This document shows positions 24,208-33,352 of a stretch of 64,000 nucleotides of DNA, piece after piece. Both the position numbers and the translations under genes were made by a program. The notes under the pieces are model-generated. The model worked only from the letters and a program-made list of their open reading frames with translations. It was not told where the DNA came from and did not search any database. The stretch lies in assembly GCA_963698775.1 (NCBI GenBank), contig CAVOSE010000039.1, forward strand, positions 19,285 through 83,284, given 5' to 3'. Origin of the DNA: Thiohalocapsa sp963698775. GTDB taxonomy: Bacteria > Pseudomonadota > Gammaproteobacteria > Chromatiales > Chromatiaceae. The stretch's first letter is position 1. Every line of letters starts with the position of its first letter.

Positions 24208-24921
24208 TCACCAGGGGATCGGCTCTCCGTGGCGGAAGAAGCCGCCGCTTGGGCCGTCGTCCGGCAGCGTCGCCGCCCAGACGATGCCCTTGGCGCCCTC
24301 GTCGATGCTCAGCGGTGCGTTGGCGCCGCCCATGTCGGTCTGCACCCAGCCGGGGCAGACGGAATTGACCTTGACGCCGGTCCCCTGGAGTTCGTCGGCG
24401 AAGATGCGCGTGACCGCATTCAGCGCTACTTTCGATAGCCGGTAGCCCGGAACGCCGCCGTTCATGTCGCTCAGCTGACCCATGCCGGAGGAGACGTTGA
24501 CCACGCGCCCGCTCCCCTGCATCAGCGGGATCAGTAGTTGGCATAGTTGGATGGCGGCCAGCGTGTTCGTCTCCATGGCGACGCGGATGGTCTCCAACTC
24601 CGCCTCGAAGATGCTGGACGCGGCACTGCCGGGGCTCGGGTCCGGGAAGATGCCGGCGTTGTTGACCAAGACGTCGATGCGCCCGAACTCGGTCCTCAGG
24701 TAGTCGCGCAGGGCCTGGGCCGAGGCGGGTGCCGTCACGTCCAAACGGTGGAAGCGGACGTCGTGACCATCTGCCGTCAGGCGCTCCGCGGCCGCCCTGC
24801 CCTCGGCGTCGCGCCGCGCGGTCAGGATCACGCGATAGCCCCTGTGCGCAAGCTGACGAGCGGTCTCGAGGCCGAGGCCGCGATAAGCACCGGTGACGAC
24901 GGCGATTGGGGTTTGAGTCAT
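24208..24921 (-). CDS. SDR family oxidoreductase (carbonyl-reductase-like)
   Basis: A 237-residue short-chain dehydrogenase: MTQTPIAVVTGAYRGLGLET carries the TGxxxGxG nucleotide-binding motif, VLVNNAGIFPD the NNAG motif, NVSSGMG the catalytic Ser and YRLSK the catalytic Tyr/Lys. The C-terminal CPGWVQTDMGG resembles carbonyl reductases, which also have an insertion as here. ATG 24921 is chosen over an upstream in-frame start because AGGAG lies six bases before it. Substrate unknown. It stands alone, with no obvious operon partner. Confidence 0.88.
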   Translation of the reverse strand: MTQTPIAVVTGAYRGLGLETARQLAHRGYRVILTARRDAEGRAAAERLTADGHDVRFHRLDVTAPASAQALRDYLRTEFGRIDVLVNNAGIFPDPSPGSAASSIFEAELETIRVAMETNTLAAIQLCQLLIPLMQGSGRVVNVSSGMGQLSDMNGGVPGYRLSKVALNAVTRIFADELQGTGVKVNSVCPGWVQTDMGGANAPLSIDEGAKGIVWAATLPDDGPSGGFFRHGEPIPW

Positions 24922-25228
24922 ATGGGGCTCCTGGGTCGCGACTGAGGACGGGGAGCGCTGGTTTATTAACCGACGCGTGGCAGGCATGCGTGACTACTCA
25001 TCAATCTTTCTGACCCGGCATAGCCGAAACCGAAATCGGGGTGGCAGACTTTGCTCGTTGTCGTGGGTTCCTCGATTGCGACAACGACAACGAAATTGTT
25101 CGACCGTTTGTTCAAGGCCTCGCAGCCAAGTTGCTAATTCAGGTGACGGGCAAACAACGCCTTCTTGGGCATTGAAGCGACGCGTGGAAAGTCGGCGCTT
25201 CGCGAAGCGGGTGCCATCGAGCCTACCG
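24922..25228. other. Intergenic region without a recognised gene
   Basis: 307 bases between the SDR start and the yacG stop. A minus-strand open frame (24994-25275) has no resemblance to a known protein and overlaps yacG out of frame. Apart from a short GACAACGACAACGA run I see no structure; it probably holds the SDR promoter. Confidence 0.5.
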
Positions 25229-25459
25229 TCAGTGCCTTGGCCAATCCGGCGCGGGGGGCTCATCGGCTTGATCACTCAAAGCATCTCCCCAGGAATCGCT
25301 TGGCGTGTCCAGCGGCGCCGGGATGCGGTGGCTCTCGTCGAGCCAGTCACCGAGGTCGATCAGCCGGCAGCGCTCGCTGCAGAATGGCCTCCAAGTGGAC
25401 GTCGGCTCCCAGCGTACCGACCGGCCGCAGGTTGGGCAGTTGACGACTGTCTTGCTCAT
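25229..25459 (-). CDS. yacG: DNA gyrase inhibitor YacG, zinc-binding
   Basis: A 76-residue zinc protein that binds GyrB and inhibits gyrase. The four zinc ligands are Cys8 and Cys11 (CPTCG), and Cys27 and Cys31 (PFCSERC). RLIDLGDWLDESHRIP follows as in the family. The C-terminal third is Pro/Asp-rich and variable. It follows zapD by seven bases, the standard gammaproteobacterial order. Confidence 0.92.
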   Translation of the reverse strand: MSKTVVNCPTCGRSVRWEPTSTWRPFCSERCRLIDLGDWLDESHRIPAPLDTPSDSWGDALSDQADEPPAPDWPRH

Positions 25460-25466
25460 CGCTTGG

Positions 25467-26234
25467 CTAGAAGACGCAGCAGGTTAGACGGAATTCGATG
25501 TCATCGCGAGACTGCGCAGGACGCTCTGCACCGTTTGCCTGCATGAAGCGAATACTGAAACGATTTTTGTGACCGCTGATCTCCGGGAACAGGGGCTGGG
25601 CAGGATCGATTCCGACCCGCAGCAGTTGGGCGGGTGCCTGCACGTCGAGGGCCTCCTGAAAGAAGCCGCTTTCCGCGACCAGGGGCCGCGCATCTGCGCT
25701 GGTGCGTGCGAGCGACAGCACGAGCCGGATGGCCTCGATGACTGGTTGCAGGGGCGTCAGCCAGTGGCGCAGGCGTGCGGCGCGCACGTCCTCGGGTTGG
25801 GTCAGCAAGTAATGGTAGTTGGGCAGATCGAAGCTGCAGGCGCCCCCGGGTATGCTGTTGCGCTGGGCGATGGCCTTGAGAAATTCGTTCTCCCTGGCAT
25901 CGGCCCCGATCGGGCCGCCAAGCCGATGAATGCCGCCGGCCGCTCGTTCGAGGTCCGCGATCACCCCGCTGAGCATTGACGGATCGACGCCTGGCTGTTT
26001 ACCGATGAGCGCGAGTGTCGACAGGTTGCGGTCGATTTCTTTTAGTATCTCAGTTTTGATGTCCGCGCGTGCGGTGATTGAGAGAATATCCAGCAGGCCC
26101 TCGATGGCCGCACGGGTGTTCCAGTGCTCTGGTTGCGGTGCGAAATACTCAACCTTGTCGAAGAGATGCTCCAGACGCAGAAAGGTGCGGACGCGCTCGT
26201 TCAGCGGATGCTCGAAGATCATCAGATTCGACAC
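25467..26234 (-). CDS. zapD: Cell division protein ZapD
   Basis: FtsZ-bundling protein, 255 residues. It starts VSNLMIFEHPLNERVRTFLR, followed by LEHLFDKVEYF and RAAIEGLLDILSITARADIK, all characteristic of ZapD (YacF). The central FDLPNYHYLL and the C-terminal GHKNRFSIRFM are also typical. GTG 26234 is preferred because GGAGG lies ten bases upstream; the nearest ATG (26222) would put that site too far away. Upstream open frame to 26354 has no support. zapD and yacG form a two-gene unit, and coaE is not in the window. Confidence 0.9.
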   Translation of the reverse strand: MSNLMIFEHPLNERVRTFLRLEHLFDKVEYFAPQPEHWNTRAAIEGLLDILSITARADIKTEILKEIDRNLSTLALIGKQPGVDPSMLSGVIADLERAAGGIHRLGGPIGADARENEFLKAIAQRNSIPGGACSFDLPNYHYLLTQPEDVRAARLRHWLTPLQPVIEAIRLVLSLARTSADARPLVAESGFFQEALDVQAPAQLLRVGIDPAQPLFPEISGHKNRFSIRFMQANGAERPAQSRDDIEFRLTCCVF

Positions 26235-26703
26235 GGGAAGACTACCTCCGGGCGTTTCGATTGGCCCGATTACGCGCTCGCGGCGCCGGGTTGGGCCACC
26301 GGAGCCGGGCATTGAGATGAGCTGTACATGATGGCCGGCACAATGCTCCGGCATAATCGCCGCCCAACGGGCGCTTGGTTCTTCGCCTTCACGGCATGCC
26401 GTGACGGTAAGCGAACTGCTGGGCTGACGAGCCCACGATTCTCCGGTATTCCCGTGACGCGGTAAAGGGACGATGCACCCGATCGGCGTCTGCCTCGACC
26501 TGGGGCAGGCGTGCTCCGAAGAATAGGGACCGCATCGTAAGACTAGACGGCCGCGCCGCCGGCCGGTGCGTCCGCGATGTTAAACTGCCGGCTTGCGACG
26601 TGGGCGCATCAACGCCCATGCAGTACCCCAAGCAGGACTCGGGCCGACCAACGGTCGGGCTTGCGGACGGGGCAAGACTCATCTATCCGACGACGAGGGT
26701 TTC
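26235..26703. other. Divergent intergenic region zapD / yebC
   Basis: 469 bases between divergent genes. A 97-codon minus frame (26389-26682) looks like chance high-GC coding capacity. Presumed promoters of both units lie here; I cannot single out a convincing -35/-10 pair. Confidence 0.5.
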
Positions 26704-27450
26704 ATGGCCGGACACAGTAAATGGGCCAATATCAAGCACCGCAAGGCGGCCCAAGACAAGAAGCGCGGTAAGGTTTGGACCAAATTGATCCGCGAAGTCA
26801 CGATCGCTGCGCGCGAAGGCGGCGGTGATCCGGGCACCAACCCGCGGCTGCGGCTGGCCATGGACAAGGCCTTCGGCGCGAACATGCCCAAGGACACGGT
26901 GGACCGGGCCATCAAACGCGGGGCCGGCTCTGAGGACGGCGATAACTACGAGGAGATCCGCTACGAGGGCTATGGGCCCGGCGGCGTCGCGGTGATGGTC
27001 GACTGCATGACCGACAACCGTAACCGCACCGCCTCCGAGGTGCGTCATGCCTTTACTAAGCATGGCGGCAACCTCGGCACCGACGGCTCCGTGGCGTACC
27101 TGTTCACCAAGCAGGGCATCGTCAGTTTCCAGCCGGGCACCGACGAGGACGCGGTCATGGAAGCGGCGCTAGAGGCAGGTGCCGAGGACGTCGTCGTCAA
27201 CGACGACGGCTCGCTGGACGTGGTCACGACGCCGGAGGAGTTCGCCGAGGTACGCGACGCACTCGGCGAGGCCGGTCTCGATACCAGCGTGTCGGATGTC
27301 TCCTACAATGCTGCCACGCAGGCCGAGTTGGATCTCGAGACGGCGCAGAAGCTGCAGAAGATGGTCGAAGCGTTGGAAGACCTCGACGACGTACAAGACG
27401 TCTACAACAATGCAGACATCTCTGACGAGATCATGGAGCAACTCGAATAG
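26704..27450 (+). CDS. yebC: YebC/PmpR family regulator
   Basis: A 248-residue YebC family protein. It begins MAGHSKWANIKHRKAAQDKK, the near-invariant N-terminus, continues RGKVWTKLIREVTIAAREGG, and has YEGYGPGGVAVMVDCMTDN and GNLGTDGSVAYLF in the middle domains. Members act as DNA-binding regulators or, as shown for the family more recently, as ribosome-associated factors easing translation of difficult motifs. The cluster yebC-ruvC-ruvA is the usual gammaproteobacterial arrangement and predicts a shared transcript. Confidence 0.95.
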   Translation: MAGHSKWANIKHRKAAQDKKRGKVWTKLIREVTIAAREGGGDPGTNPRLRLAMDKAFGANMPKDTVDRAIKRGAGSEDGDNYEEIRYEGYGPGGVAVMVDCMTDNRNRTASEVRHAFTKHGGNLGTDGSVAYLFTKQGIVSFQPGTDEDAVMEAALEAGAEDVVVNDDGSLDVVTTPEEFAEVRDALGEAGLDTSVSDVSYNAATQAELDLETAQKLQKMVEALEDLDDVQDVYNNADISDEIMEQLE

Positions 27451-27534
27451 CCACAGCTTGAACGGCCTGCTTTGCCACGCGTTCACGCATCAACTTGCGG
27501 ACCTCTGACCCGTGCGACCCTCGAGCCCCGAACT

Positions 27535-28071
27535 TTGCTAACCAAGCGTCGACTCCGCCACCGCATCCTGGGCATAGATCCAGGCTCGCGAAATACCGGT
27601 TATGGTCTCATCGACACCGACGGCCAGCGCAGTGAGCGTATCGCAAGTGGTTGCATCCGCGTCGGTCAGCATCCGTGGCCGGAACGACTGGGACTGATCT
27701 TTGATCAAATCGCGGTGTTGGTCGCCGAGTACACCCCGCACGAAATGGCCGTTGAACAGTTGATCTTTGCCCGCGACCCCACCGCGGCATTGAAGATCGG
27801 CCAGGCGCGCGGCGCGGTTCTGTGCGCCGGGCTCAAGGGCGGCGTTACGGTGCATGAGTACAGCCCAAAATCCGTTAAGCTCGCCGTGGTGGGCAGTGGT
27901 GGCGCGGAGAAGACTCAGGTGCAGCATATGGTCCGCATCCTGCTTTCGCTGGAGGCGCAGCCCGGCGAGGACGAGGCCGATGCGCTCGCCATTGCCCTCT
28001 GTCATGCCCATTCCATGGGCATTCCCCAGCGCAAGCGTGCAGCCGCCTCGTGGCGGGATTTCCAACCATGA
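27535..28071 (+). CDS. ruvC: Holliday junction endonuclease RuvC
   Basis: Resolvase that cuts four-way junctions. Catalytic acidic residues are visible: Asp in ILGIDPGSRNTGYG, Glu in MAVEQLIFARDPTAAL, and two Asp in GEDEADALAIALCHAHS. From TTG 27535 the protein has 178 residues, close to normal, and the usual MRRILGIDPG start corresponds to LRHRILGIDPG here. A longer frame back to 27472 exists but adds residues unlike RuvC; the start remains uncertain and no strong ribosome binding site decides it. The stop overlaps the ruvA ATG. Confidence 0.9.
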   Translation: MLTKRRLRHRILGIDPGSRNTGYGLIDTDGQRSERIASGCIRVGQHPWPERLGLIFDQIAVLVAEYTPHEMAVEQLIFARDPTAALKIGQARGAVLCAGLKGGVTVHEYSPKSVKLAVVGSGGAEKTQVQHMVRILLSLEAQPGEDEADALAIALCHAHSMGIPQRKRAAASWRDFQP

Positions 28072-28679
28072 TCGGCAGACTGAAGGGCGAGATCCTGGCG
28101 AAACATCCTCCCCAGCTGCTGATCGATGTGGGTGGTGTCGGCTATGAGGTCGAGGCGCCGATGTCGACCTTCTACGACCTGCCGCAGATCGGCGAGTCGG
28201 TGACCCTGATCACGCATCTGATCGTGCGCGAGGACGCCCACGTACTCTACGGCTTTCTGCGCGAGCATGACCGTGCCCTGTTTCGCGGCCTGCTCAGGGT
28301 CACCGGCGTTGGTGCCAAGATGGCGCTTGGCATCTTGTCCGGCATGGACGCCGCGCGTTTTGCGCAGTGCATCGAGCAGGAAGATCTCGCCGCCCTAAGC
28401 CGCCTGCCCGGCATCGGCAAGAAGACCGCTCAGCGTCTGGTTATGGAGATGAAGGACCGCGTCGCGGACCTTGGCAGCGGTGCGGCGGTCGTCGTCGGTA
28501 CCGGCACGACATCCACCCCACCGGCTGCCGACGATCCCCTCACCGATGCCGTCAGCGCGCTAATCGCCCTCGGCTACCGGCCCGCCGATGCCAACCGCAT
28601 GGCCCGCGCCGCCGATGACGGCGCCAAGACCTCCGAGGAGATCATTCGTGCCGCGTTGCAAGTGGTTGGTGCGAGCTGA
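28068..28679 (+). CDS. ruvA: Holliday junction DNA helicase subunit RuvA
   Basis: Junction-binding tetramer subunit, 203 residues. MIGRLKGEILAKHPPQLLID is the OB-fold start, LLRVTGVGAKMALGILSGM and LSRLPGIGKKTAQRLVMEMK are the two helix-hairpin-helix motifs, and the C-terminal domain (DAVSALIALGYRPADANRMA) that contacts RuvB is present after a flexible linker. It overlaps ruvC by four bases. ruvB, which usually follows, is absent downstream in this window. Confidence 0.95.
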   Translation: MIGRLKGEILAKHPPQLLIDVGGVGYEVEAPMSTFYDLPQIGESVTLITHLIVREDAHVLYGFLREHDRALFRGLLRVTGVGAKMALGILSGMDAARFAQCIEQEDLAALSRLPGIGKKTAQRLVMEMKDRVADLGSGAAVVVGTGTTSTPPAADDPLTDAVSALIALGYRPADANRMARAADDGAKTSEEIIRAALQVVGAS

Positions 28680-28934
28680 GCCGCGCTTGGTCCAAATCCA
28701 AGCACTCAGTGCTGAATAAGGTGACTGAGCGACCTCGCGTTGGGAGCGATGATCACGAAGCGACGGGCCGCTCAGGAGACAGAGGAAATGCTATTATTTC
28801 AATAGTATCAGCGGCTTGATCGACGTCATGCCGTATGTCGACAACCGGTGATAGCCTGCCTCGGTCGACCAAGGGTCATGGGGCTTTACGGCCAATCCGG
28901 GGCTCATCCACACTGCCACAAGAGGGGCGTTGAA

Positions 28935-29102
28935 ATGGCTACCAAGCTGGAACAGGAAGAGTATTTGTACAGACGGGCAATCGACATTATCGACTCGCCC
29001 GACACCGAATCCGTCAAGGAAGAACTATTGTTCGAGGAAGTGTGGTTGCCCCTCGCCGCGTTGTACAAAGATCGACTCGATGCACCGAAGCCCGATGCGT
29101 AG
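28935..29102 (+). CDS. Small acidic hypothetical protein
   Basis: A 55-residue frame: MATKLEQEEYLYRRAIDIID, then TESVKEELLFEEVWLPLAAL and a short polar tail. The start ATG has GAGGGG seven bases upstream (28922-28927), a good ribosome binding site, which is why I prefer it to a longer frame from 28848. Composition is acidic and helical with no membrane segment. I do not recognise a family. Confidence 0.5.
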   Translation: MATKLEQEEYLYRRAIDIIDSPDTESVKEELLFEEVWLPLAALYKDRLDAPKPDA

Positions 29103-29150
29103 CCTGCAACACGATAGCTGAATGGCTGCTGTGGGGCTGCGCAAGCGTCG

Positions 29151-29942
29151 TCAAGCGTCCCGCTGGCAGTTTCCGCACCAGTAGGTGGAGCGGGGATTCA
29201 CCCCCAATCTGGCGCGTCGAATCCTGTCACCGCAGCGCAGGCAGGGGAGATCGAAGCGGCCATAGACCCACAAGTGACCGTGACCGTCGAGATTGCGACG
29301 GGTAGCCCGTGGGCCGCCGCCCAGGTTCTCGCGCAACAGCAATGCGGCGCGCCGGTACAGCGCAGAGATGGTCTCGACGCGCAGATCCCGCAGGCACTGC
29401 GACGGCGACTGCCGCTGCAGGAACAGTACCTCCGACTTGTAGACATTGCCGATGCCGGCGGCAATGCGCTGATCGAGCAACAGGTCGACGATGGCGGTGT
29501 CCGGTGGCAGCAAGGCATCGATACGGCGCAGGATGTCGTCTGTCTCCGCGCCGTCGTCGATCAGGTCAGGCCCTAGCCGGTTACCCTGGTCCGCGCGTTC
29601 GAACCCGTGCACCCGCAGCCATTGCACCTCCTTGGCGTTGAAGCAGACGTAGTCCATGTCCTTGGTGGAGAGCACGATACTCGCTTGCCGCGCCGGCTTG
29701 CGCCAACCCTCGCCGCGGCTATAGCGGTGCCAGGAACCATACATGCCGAGATGGCTGCGCAATTGTCGCCCGCCGTCGAAGGTCACGAAAAGGTGTTTGC
29801 CTTCGCTGCGGACACAGACGACCCGGTCCGGGCCTCTGGACGCGCCAAACATCGGCCGCAAGCGCACGCGCAGCACCACGCGCTCGCGCAGTTGCTCGTC
29901 GAGATAGCGGGCAATCTTGTGGATCGTGTCGCCTTCAGGCAC
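29151..29942 (-). CDS. Fpg/Nei family DNA glycosylase (endonuclease VIII type)
   Basis: Base-excision repair glycosylase/AP lyase, 263 residues. N-terminal MPEGDTIHKIARYLDEQL gives the catalytic Pro1-Glu2 and the PEGDT form typical of Nei rather than Fpg. Lys in SEGKHLF, the helix-two-turn-helix (DQRIAAGIGNVYKSEVLFL), and the C-terminal zinc finger (CLRCGDRI ... YWCGNCQ) are all present. Likely repairs oxidised pyrimidines. It is a single gene convergent with the small upstream gene. Confidence 0.9.
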   Translation of the reverse strand: MPEGDTIHKIARYLDEQLRERVVLRVRLRPMFGASRGPDRVVCVRSEGKHLFVTFDGGRQLRSHLGMYGSWHRYSRGEGWRKPARQASIVLSTKDMDYVCFNAKEVQWLRVHGFERADQGNRLGPDLIDDGAETDDILRRIDALLPPDTAIVDLLLDQRIAAGIGNVYKSEVLFLQRQSPSQCLRDLRVETISALYRRAALLLRENLGGGPRATRRNLDGHGHLWVYGRFDLPCLRCGDRIRRARLGVNPRSTYWCGNCQRDA

Positions 29943-30258
29943 GGTGGTTCAGAGAACGGAGTTGTGAGAGTTCGAGTGATTCGCGTGTTTTCCTGAAATC
30001 AGGAATCGCCCGGCATTGCAGTCGCGACTGAAAACCGCATCGAAAGTATCCCTGTCGGACCCAATCGGAGCCCTATGGAACCAAGAAGGCATTCCCGCTC
30101 TCTGATTCCGAAGCGCGTGCCACGGTGTCTCGCCTCAAGATACGGAGTTGTCCATGTTTTTTTTCGTTCGGATCGGACCCGACGCGCCGTCTTGCGCGCG
30201 CCAGCGCGCGTGACGGCATGCCTCAGCTCGCCTCCACTGCAGCCGTGCTGGTGATCGC
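29943..30258. other. Intergenic region without a recognised gene
   Basis: 316 bases. It contains an interrupted dyad TTCCTGA-AA-TCAGGAA at 29990-30005 and a GC-rich palindromic run CGCGCGCCAGCGCGCG at 30195-30210 shortly after a T-tract. Either could be regulatory or transcription-ending; no gene is visible. Confidence 0.45.
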
Positions 30259-31218
30259 GTGACGACCGCGCACCGGGAACTCTCCGACTGGCTGAGCTTG
30301 CTCGCCCTGACTGTCATGTGGGGCTCGTCGTTCCTGTTCACGAAGATCGCCGTGTCGGTGTTGCCGATGCCGACCATCGTCAGCGCGCGCTTGGTCATCG
30401 CGGCGTTGATCCTGGTCCCGCTGATGTTCGGTTTGGGACGACCCTTGCCGCGCGGCGGCCGGCTGTGGCTATTCTTCGTGCTCATCGCCCTGGTCGGCAA
30501 CCTGCTGCCGTTCTCGCTGATTACATGGGGACAACGTTCCATCGACAGTGGCCTGGCCGGTATTCTGATGGCGGTGATGCCACTGGCGACGCTGGCCCTG
30601 GCGCACTTGTTCGTCCCCGGTGAGCGGCTGACGCCGTATCGAGTCGGCGGTTTTCTGCTCGGGTTCGCTGGCGTTATCGTACTGATCGGACCGCAGGCAC
30701 TGCTCGCGATCGGCGGTGATCGAGGACCGTTGTTGCCGATGCTGGCCGTGCTCGGCGGTGCGCTGTGTTACGGCGTCTCAGCCATTTTGGCGCGCTTACG
30801 GCCGGCCAGCGATGCCGTCTCTACCGCCGCGGCGGTGACCGCGCTGGCGGCGCTGATGTCGTTGCCCCTGGGTGGCGATGTCGGCGGTCTTGATGTCGCC
30901 GCCCTGTCCGCACCGGTCATCGGCGCCGTGCTGTTCCTCGGTGTGCTGTCCACCGCGGTGTCTCTGATCGTCTATTTTCGGCTCATACAGACCGCCGGGC
31001 CGTCATTTACGTCGCAGCTCAATTACTTGATTCCGCTCTGGGCGGTCGGCATCGGTGTGCTGTTCTTGGGCGAACAGCCGAAGTTGGCGCAGCTTGCCGC
31101 GCTTGGGTTGATCCTTGCCGGCATCCTGCTGTCGCGGCGCGAACCGGTGGCTGCCGGCGCCGGTGCCTCGGTGAAGGCGGCGGCGGATCCGAAAGCGGTG
31201 GCCGGGGTGAGGTCCTAG
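30259..31218 (+). CDS. EamA/DMT family transporter
   Basis: A 319-residue membrane protein with ten predicted helices in two EamA repeats. The first opens LLALTVMWGSSFLFTKIAVS, with PLATLALAHLFVPGERLTPY and GVIVLIGP at its end. The second begins after a short cytoplasmic loop, with FTSQLNYLIPLWAVGIGVLF. The GTG start is the first in frame. Such proteins export metabolites or amino acids; the substrate cannot be told from sequence. Confidence 0.88.
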   Translation: MTTAHRELSDWLSLLALTVMWGSSFLFTKIAVSVLPMPTIVSARLVIAALILVPLMFGLGRPLPRGGRLWLFFVLIALVGNLLPFSLITWGQRSIDSGLAGILMAVMPLATLALAHLFVPGERLTPYRVGGFLLGFAGVIVLIGPQALLAIGGDRGPLLPMLAVLGGALCYGVSAILARLRPASDAVSTAAAVTALAALMSLPLGGDVGGLDVAALSAPVIGAVLFLGVLSTAVSLIVYFRLIQTAGPSFTSQLNYLIPLWAVGIGVLFLGEQPKLAQLAALGLILAGILLSRREPVAAGAGASVKAAADPKAVAGVRS

Positions 31219-31287
31219 AGTGCTTGGGGGCGCCGAATGCTTGCAGACGAGTCAAGTTTCGATGCGACATCAGACAGGCGAGGCTTG

Positions 31288-31341
31288 TCGAAATCGAAAT
31301 CGAAACTCGAACTCGAACTCGAACTCGAACTCGAACTCGGG
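31288..31341. repeat. Hexanucleotide tandem repeat TCGAAA/TCGAAC
   Basis: Three TCGAAA-like units run directly into five TCGAAC units, about 54 bases, just after the DMT transporter gene. The array has the period of a simple sequence repeat and is not a CRISPR. It lies outside any supported gene. Confidence 0.8.
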
Positions 31342-31466
31342 ATCGAGTCACTCGCCACTCGCTACGCTTTCGATAGCGATACCGATAGTCAGGACTCGTC
31401 GGTCTGAGGCGAAGCCTCGCTAGGCTGTCCAGTCGGCGGCTTTGAATCGCGCCGCGTATCCCTCGG

Positions 31467-32024
31467 CTACTGGTCGAACAGATCGCGAAACGCCTTTGCG
31501 AAGCGCTTGTAGGCATCCCAGCCGTCCTTGTCCATCACCTGGTCGATGATCCAGCGATTTTCCTCCTTGTCGCCCATCAGGGTCTGGATCTCGAAGCCGA
31601 GGTGGCGCAGAAATGAGTACGTGGGCCCGTCGTCGTCGAGCTGGAATGCGGCGTATTCCGCTGAGCGCGCATTGAGCCTGGCGATGAACGGACTACCGTA
31701 ATCGCCAGGTCCGAGCAGGTCCTGGCTATTGTCCTGCACGTGTTCGAAACACTTTTTCGCGAACGCCGTGATCAATTGCCTGCGCTGCTCGTCGGGGAAC
31801 ATCGTGTGCGACAGCCGATCGGCGATCTGGATCAGGAAGATCAAGTACTCCTGCACCACCAGCAGGCGCTGCGCGTCGTCGCGGTAGACAAAGCGCTCAC
31901 AGTGCAGTGTGATGGCCTTGTCCACCGAGATGCGCCAGGCGATAAAGGCCAGCGCGCTGCCGATCTCCGGCATTGAGCGTTCGCTCTCGTCGTTCCACCA
32001 GTGGCTCTTGATGCGTAGCGCCAT
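31467..32024 (-). CDS. Conserved hypothetical protein
   Basis: A 185-residue soluble helical protein: MALRIKSHWWNDESERSMPE, then SALAFIAWRISVDKAITLHC, FLIQIADRLSHTMFPDEQRR and a C-terminal KRFAKAFRDLFDQ. ATG 32024 has AGGAG ten bases upstream, favouring it over the longer frame to 32099. I recognise no domain. It is divergent from the gene at 32176. Confidence 0.6.
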   Translation of the reverse strand: MALRIKSHWWNDESERSMPEIGSALAFIAWRISVDKAITLHCERFVYRDDAQRLLVVQEYLIFLIQIADRLSHTMFPDEQRRQLITAFAKKCFEHVQDNSQDLLGPGDYGSPFIARLNARSAEYAAFQLDDDGPTYSFLRHLGFEIQTLMGDKEENRWIIDQVMDKDGWDAYKRFAKAFRDLFDQ

Positions 32025-32175
32025 GGGTATCGGGCTCCTGTGTTGTCGTGCCTGTCTCGCGTCGAAGCGCCAGTCTGGACCGCTGTGTCGGGCCGTCAAT
32101 GCGGCCGGGGCTTGAACTGATGCGCGAACGCCAGACTAAAGTGCTCGGGAAAAGCAAAGGTCTTATGAGGTCTGG

Positions 32176-33255
32176 ATGATGAATGCTCAGCAACTCCATA
32201 TTCTGGCCGGTGCCGTGCAGCACAACTGTCATATCTCGGATGCGCGCCACGGCGCCGACTACTCACTGTGCATCTACCTGATGAAGATGCGCGAATACTT
32301 CCGCTGGGAGCAACGCCTGCCCTACGGTGCCGCGCTGGAGAAGGACGCCATCGGTGCCTGGTTGCAGGCCCGAGAGCAGCTGTGGGAGGAACTCGAGGAT
32401 GCGGAGCTCGCTCCACTGCGCATCGATGGGCAGGACTACGATCCGTATGACACCGATGCCATCAACGCCGTCCTCGCACCCCATGGGCTGGTCTACAGTA
32501 GCGGCCTGGGCAATCGTGCGAAGCCGCATTTTTTCCTCGGCGCGCTGGAGCGGCGCGCGGACACCGGCGGCTATTCGGTGTACGTCGCCGCCGACGAATA
32601 CGCGCGTGACCTCACCGCGCCGCCGGCCATGACCCGCGGCAACAGCATCTTTCTGCGCCGGGAATCCCTGCGCCGGATGTTATGGGAAAAGCTCGAAAGC
32701 TGGCGCTGGAGCCGCCCCGACAACGCCCTCGGCCGTGCCTTTGCCTGCTACGACTTTGACACCGATCTTGAAGGGTCGCTGGCGGCCATGACCGAGCGCG
32801 AGATCGACAACGCCCTGCTGCACGAACAAGGCGAGTATGAGGCCGGCCAGCTGCTCGACGATGACGCTTGGAACGCCCTCTTGCTCGACCTCGCGGAGCA
32901 CGCCGGCCAGGGCCCCGCGGAGCTCATGGCGCGTGCGGTACGCGACCACCTGGCCGACTGTTTGGTCACGTTGCCCCGCATCGGCGCTGCCTGCGAGGCC
33001 GATGGCGATGCCGCCGCGCTGCACTTCTACCTCGGCAATCTCACGAATCTGCGTAAAGACCTCTTCCCTGGTCTGCTCCAGGCCTACGACGCCTGGCGTC
33101 AGTGCGGCGACACCTCCCCGTTGGACGCCGCCGTTGCGCGAGGTCGTGTGCATTGGCAACGCCTGGCGGAGGACATGCTGGCGCTGCATCGCGCGCATGG
33201 GGCTGACGCCGCGCCGTTGATCCGCGAGCTGGTCGACCGCCGGCACTTGGCCTGA
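32176..33255 (+). CDS. Conserved hypothetical protein, possibly Sfum_1244 family
   Basis: A 359-residue soluble protein. The N-terminus MMNAQQLHILAGAVQHNCHI and SDARHGADYSLCIYLMKMRE recall the family named after Sfum_1244; this name is from memory and not verified. GAGG lies a few bases before two tandem ATGs. The protein is acidic and mainly helical, with no membrane segments or known catalytic motif. It precedes an oxygenase gene by about 100 bases on the same strand. Confidence 0.6.
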   Translation: MMNAQQLHILAGAVQHNCHISDARHGADYSLCIYLMKMREYFRWEQRLPYGAALEKDAIGAWLQAREQLWEELEDAELAPLRIDGQDYDPYDTDAINAVLAPHGLVYSSGLGNRAKPHFFLGALERRADTGGYSVYVAADEYARDLTAPPAMTRGNSIFLRRESLRRMLWEKLESWRWSRPDNALGRAFACYDFDTDLEGSLAAMTEREIDNALLHEQGEYEAGQLLDDDAWNALLLDLAEHAGQGPAELMARAVRDHLADCLVTLPRIGAACEADGDAAALHFYLGNLTNLRKDLFPGLLQAYDAWRQCGDTSPLDAAVARGRVHWQRLAEDMLALHRAHGADAAPLIRELVDRRHLA

Positions 33256-33352
33256 AAGCTGATCGGCGTGATCTTCGGCGGCGAGCCGCGCGGTTGACCG
33301 CCACTGTCCGACACCGGACAATTTCAGGTTTTGGCAGTGATAGGCACCGAGC

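Noticed and set aside
26389..26682. 97-codon minus-strand gene upstream of yebC
   Set aside because: No ribosome binding site, no family resemblance, and it covers the expected divergent promoter region.
31288..31341. Possible CRISPR-like array
   Set aside because: Units are six bases with no spacers; it is a simple tandem repeat.
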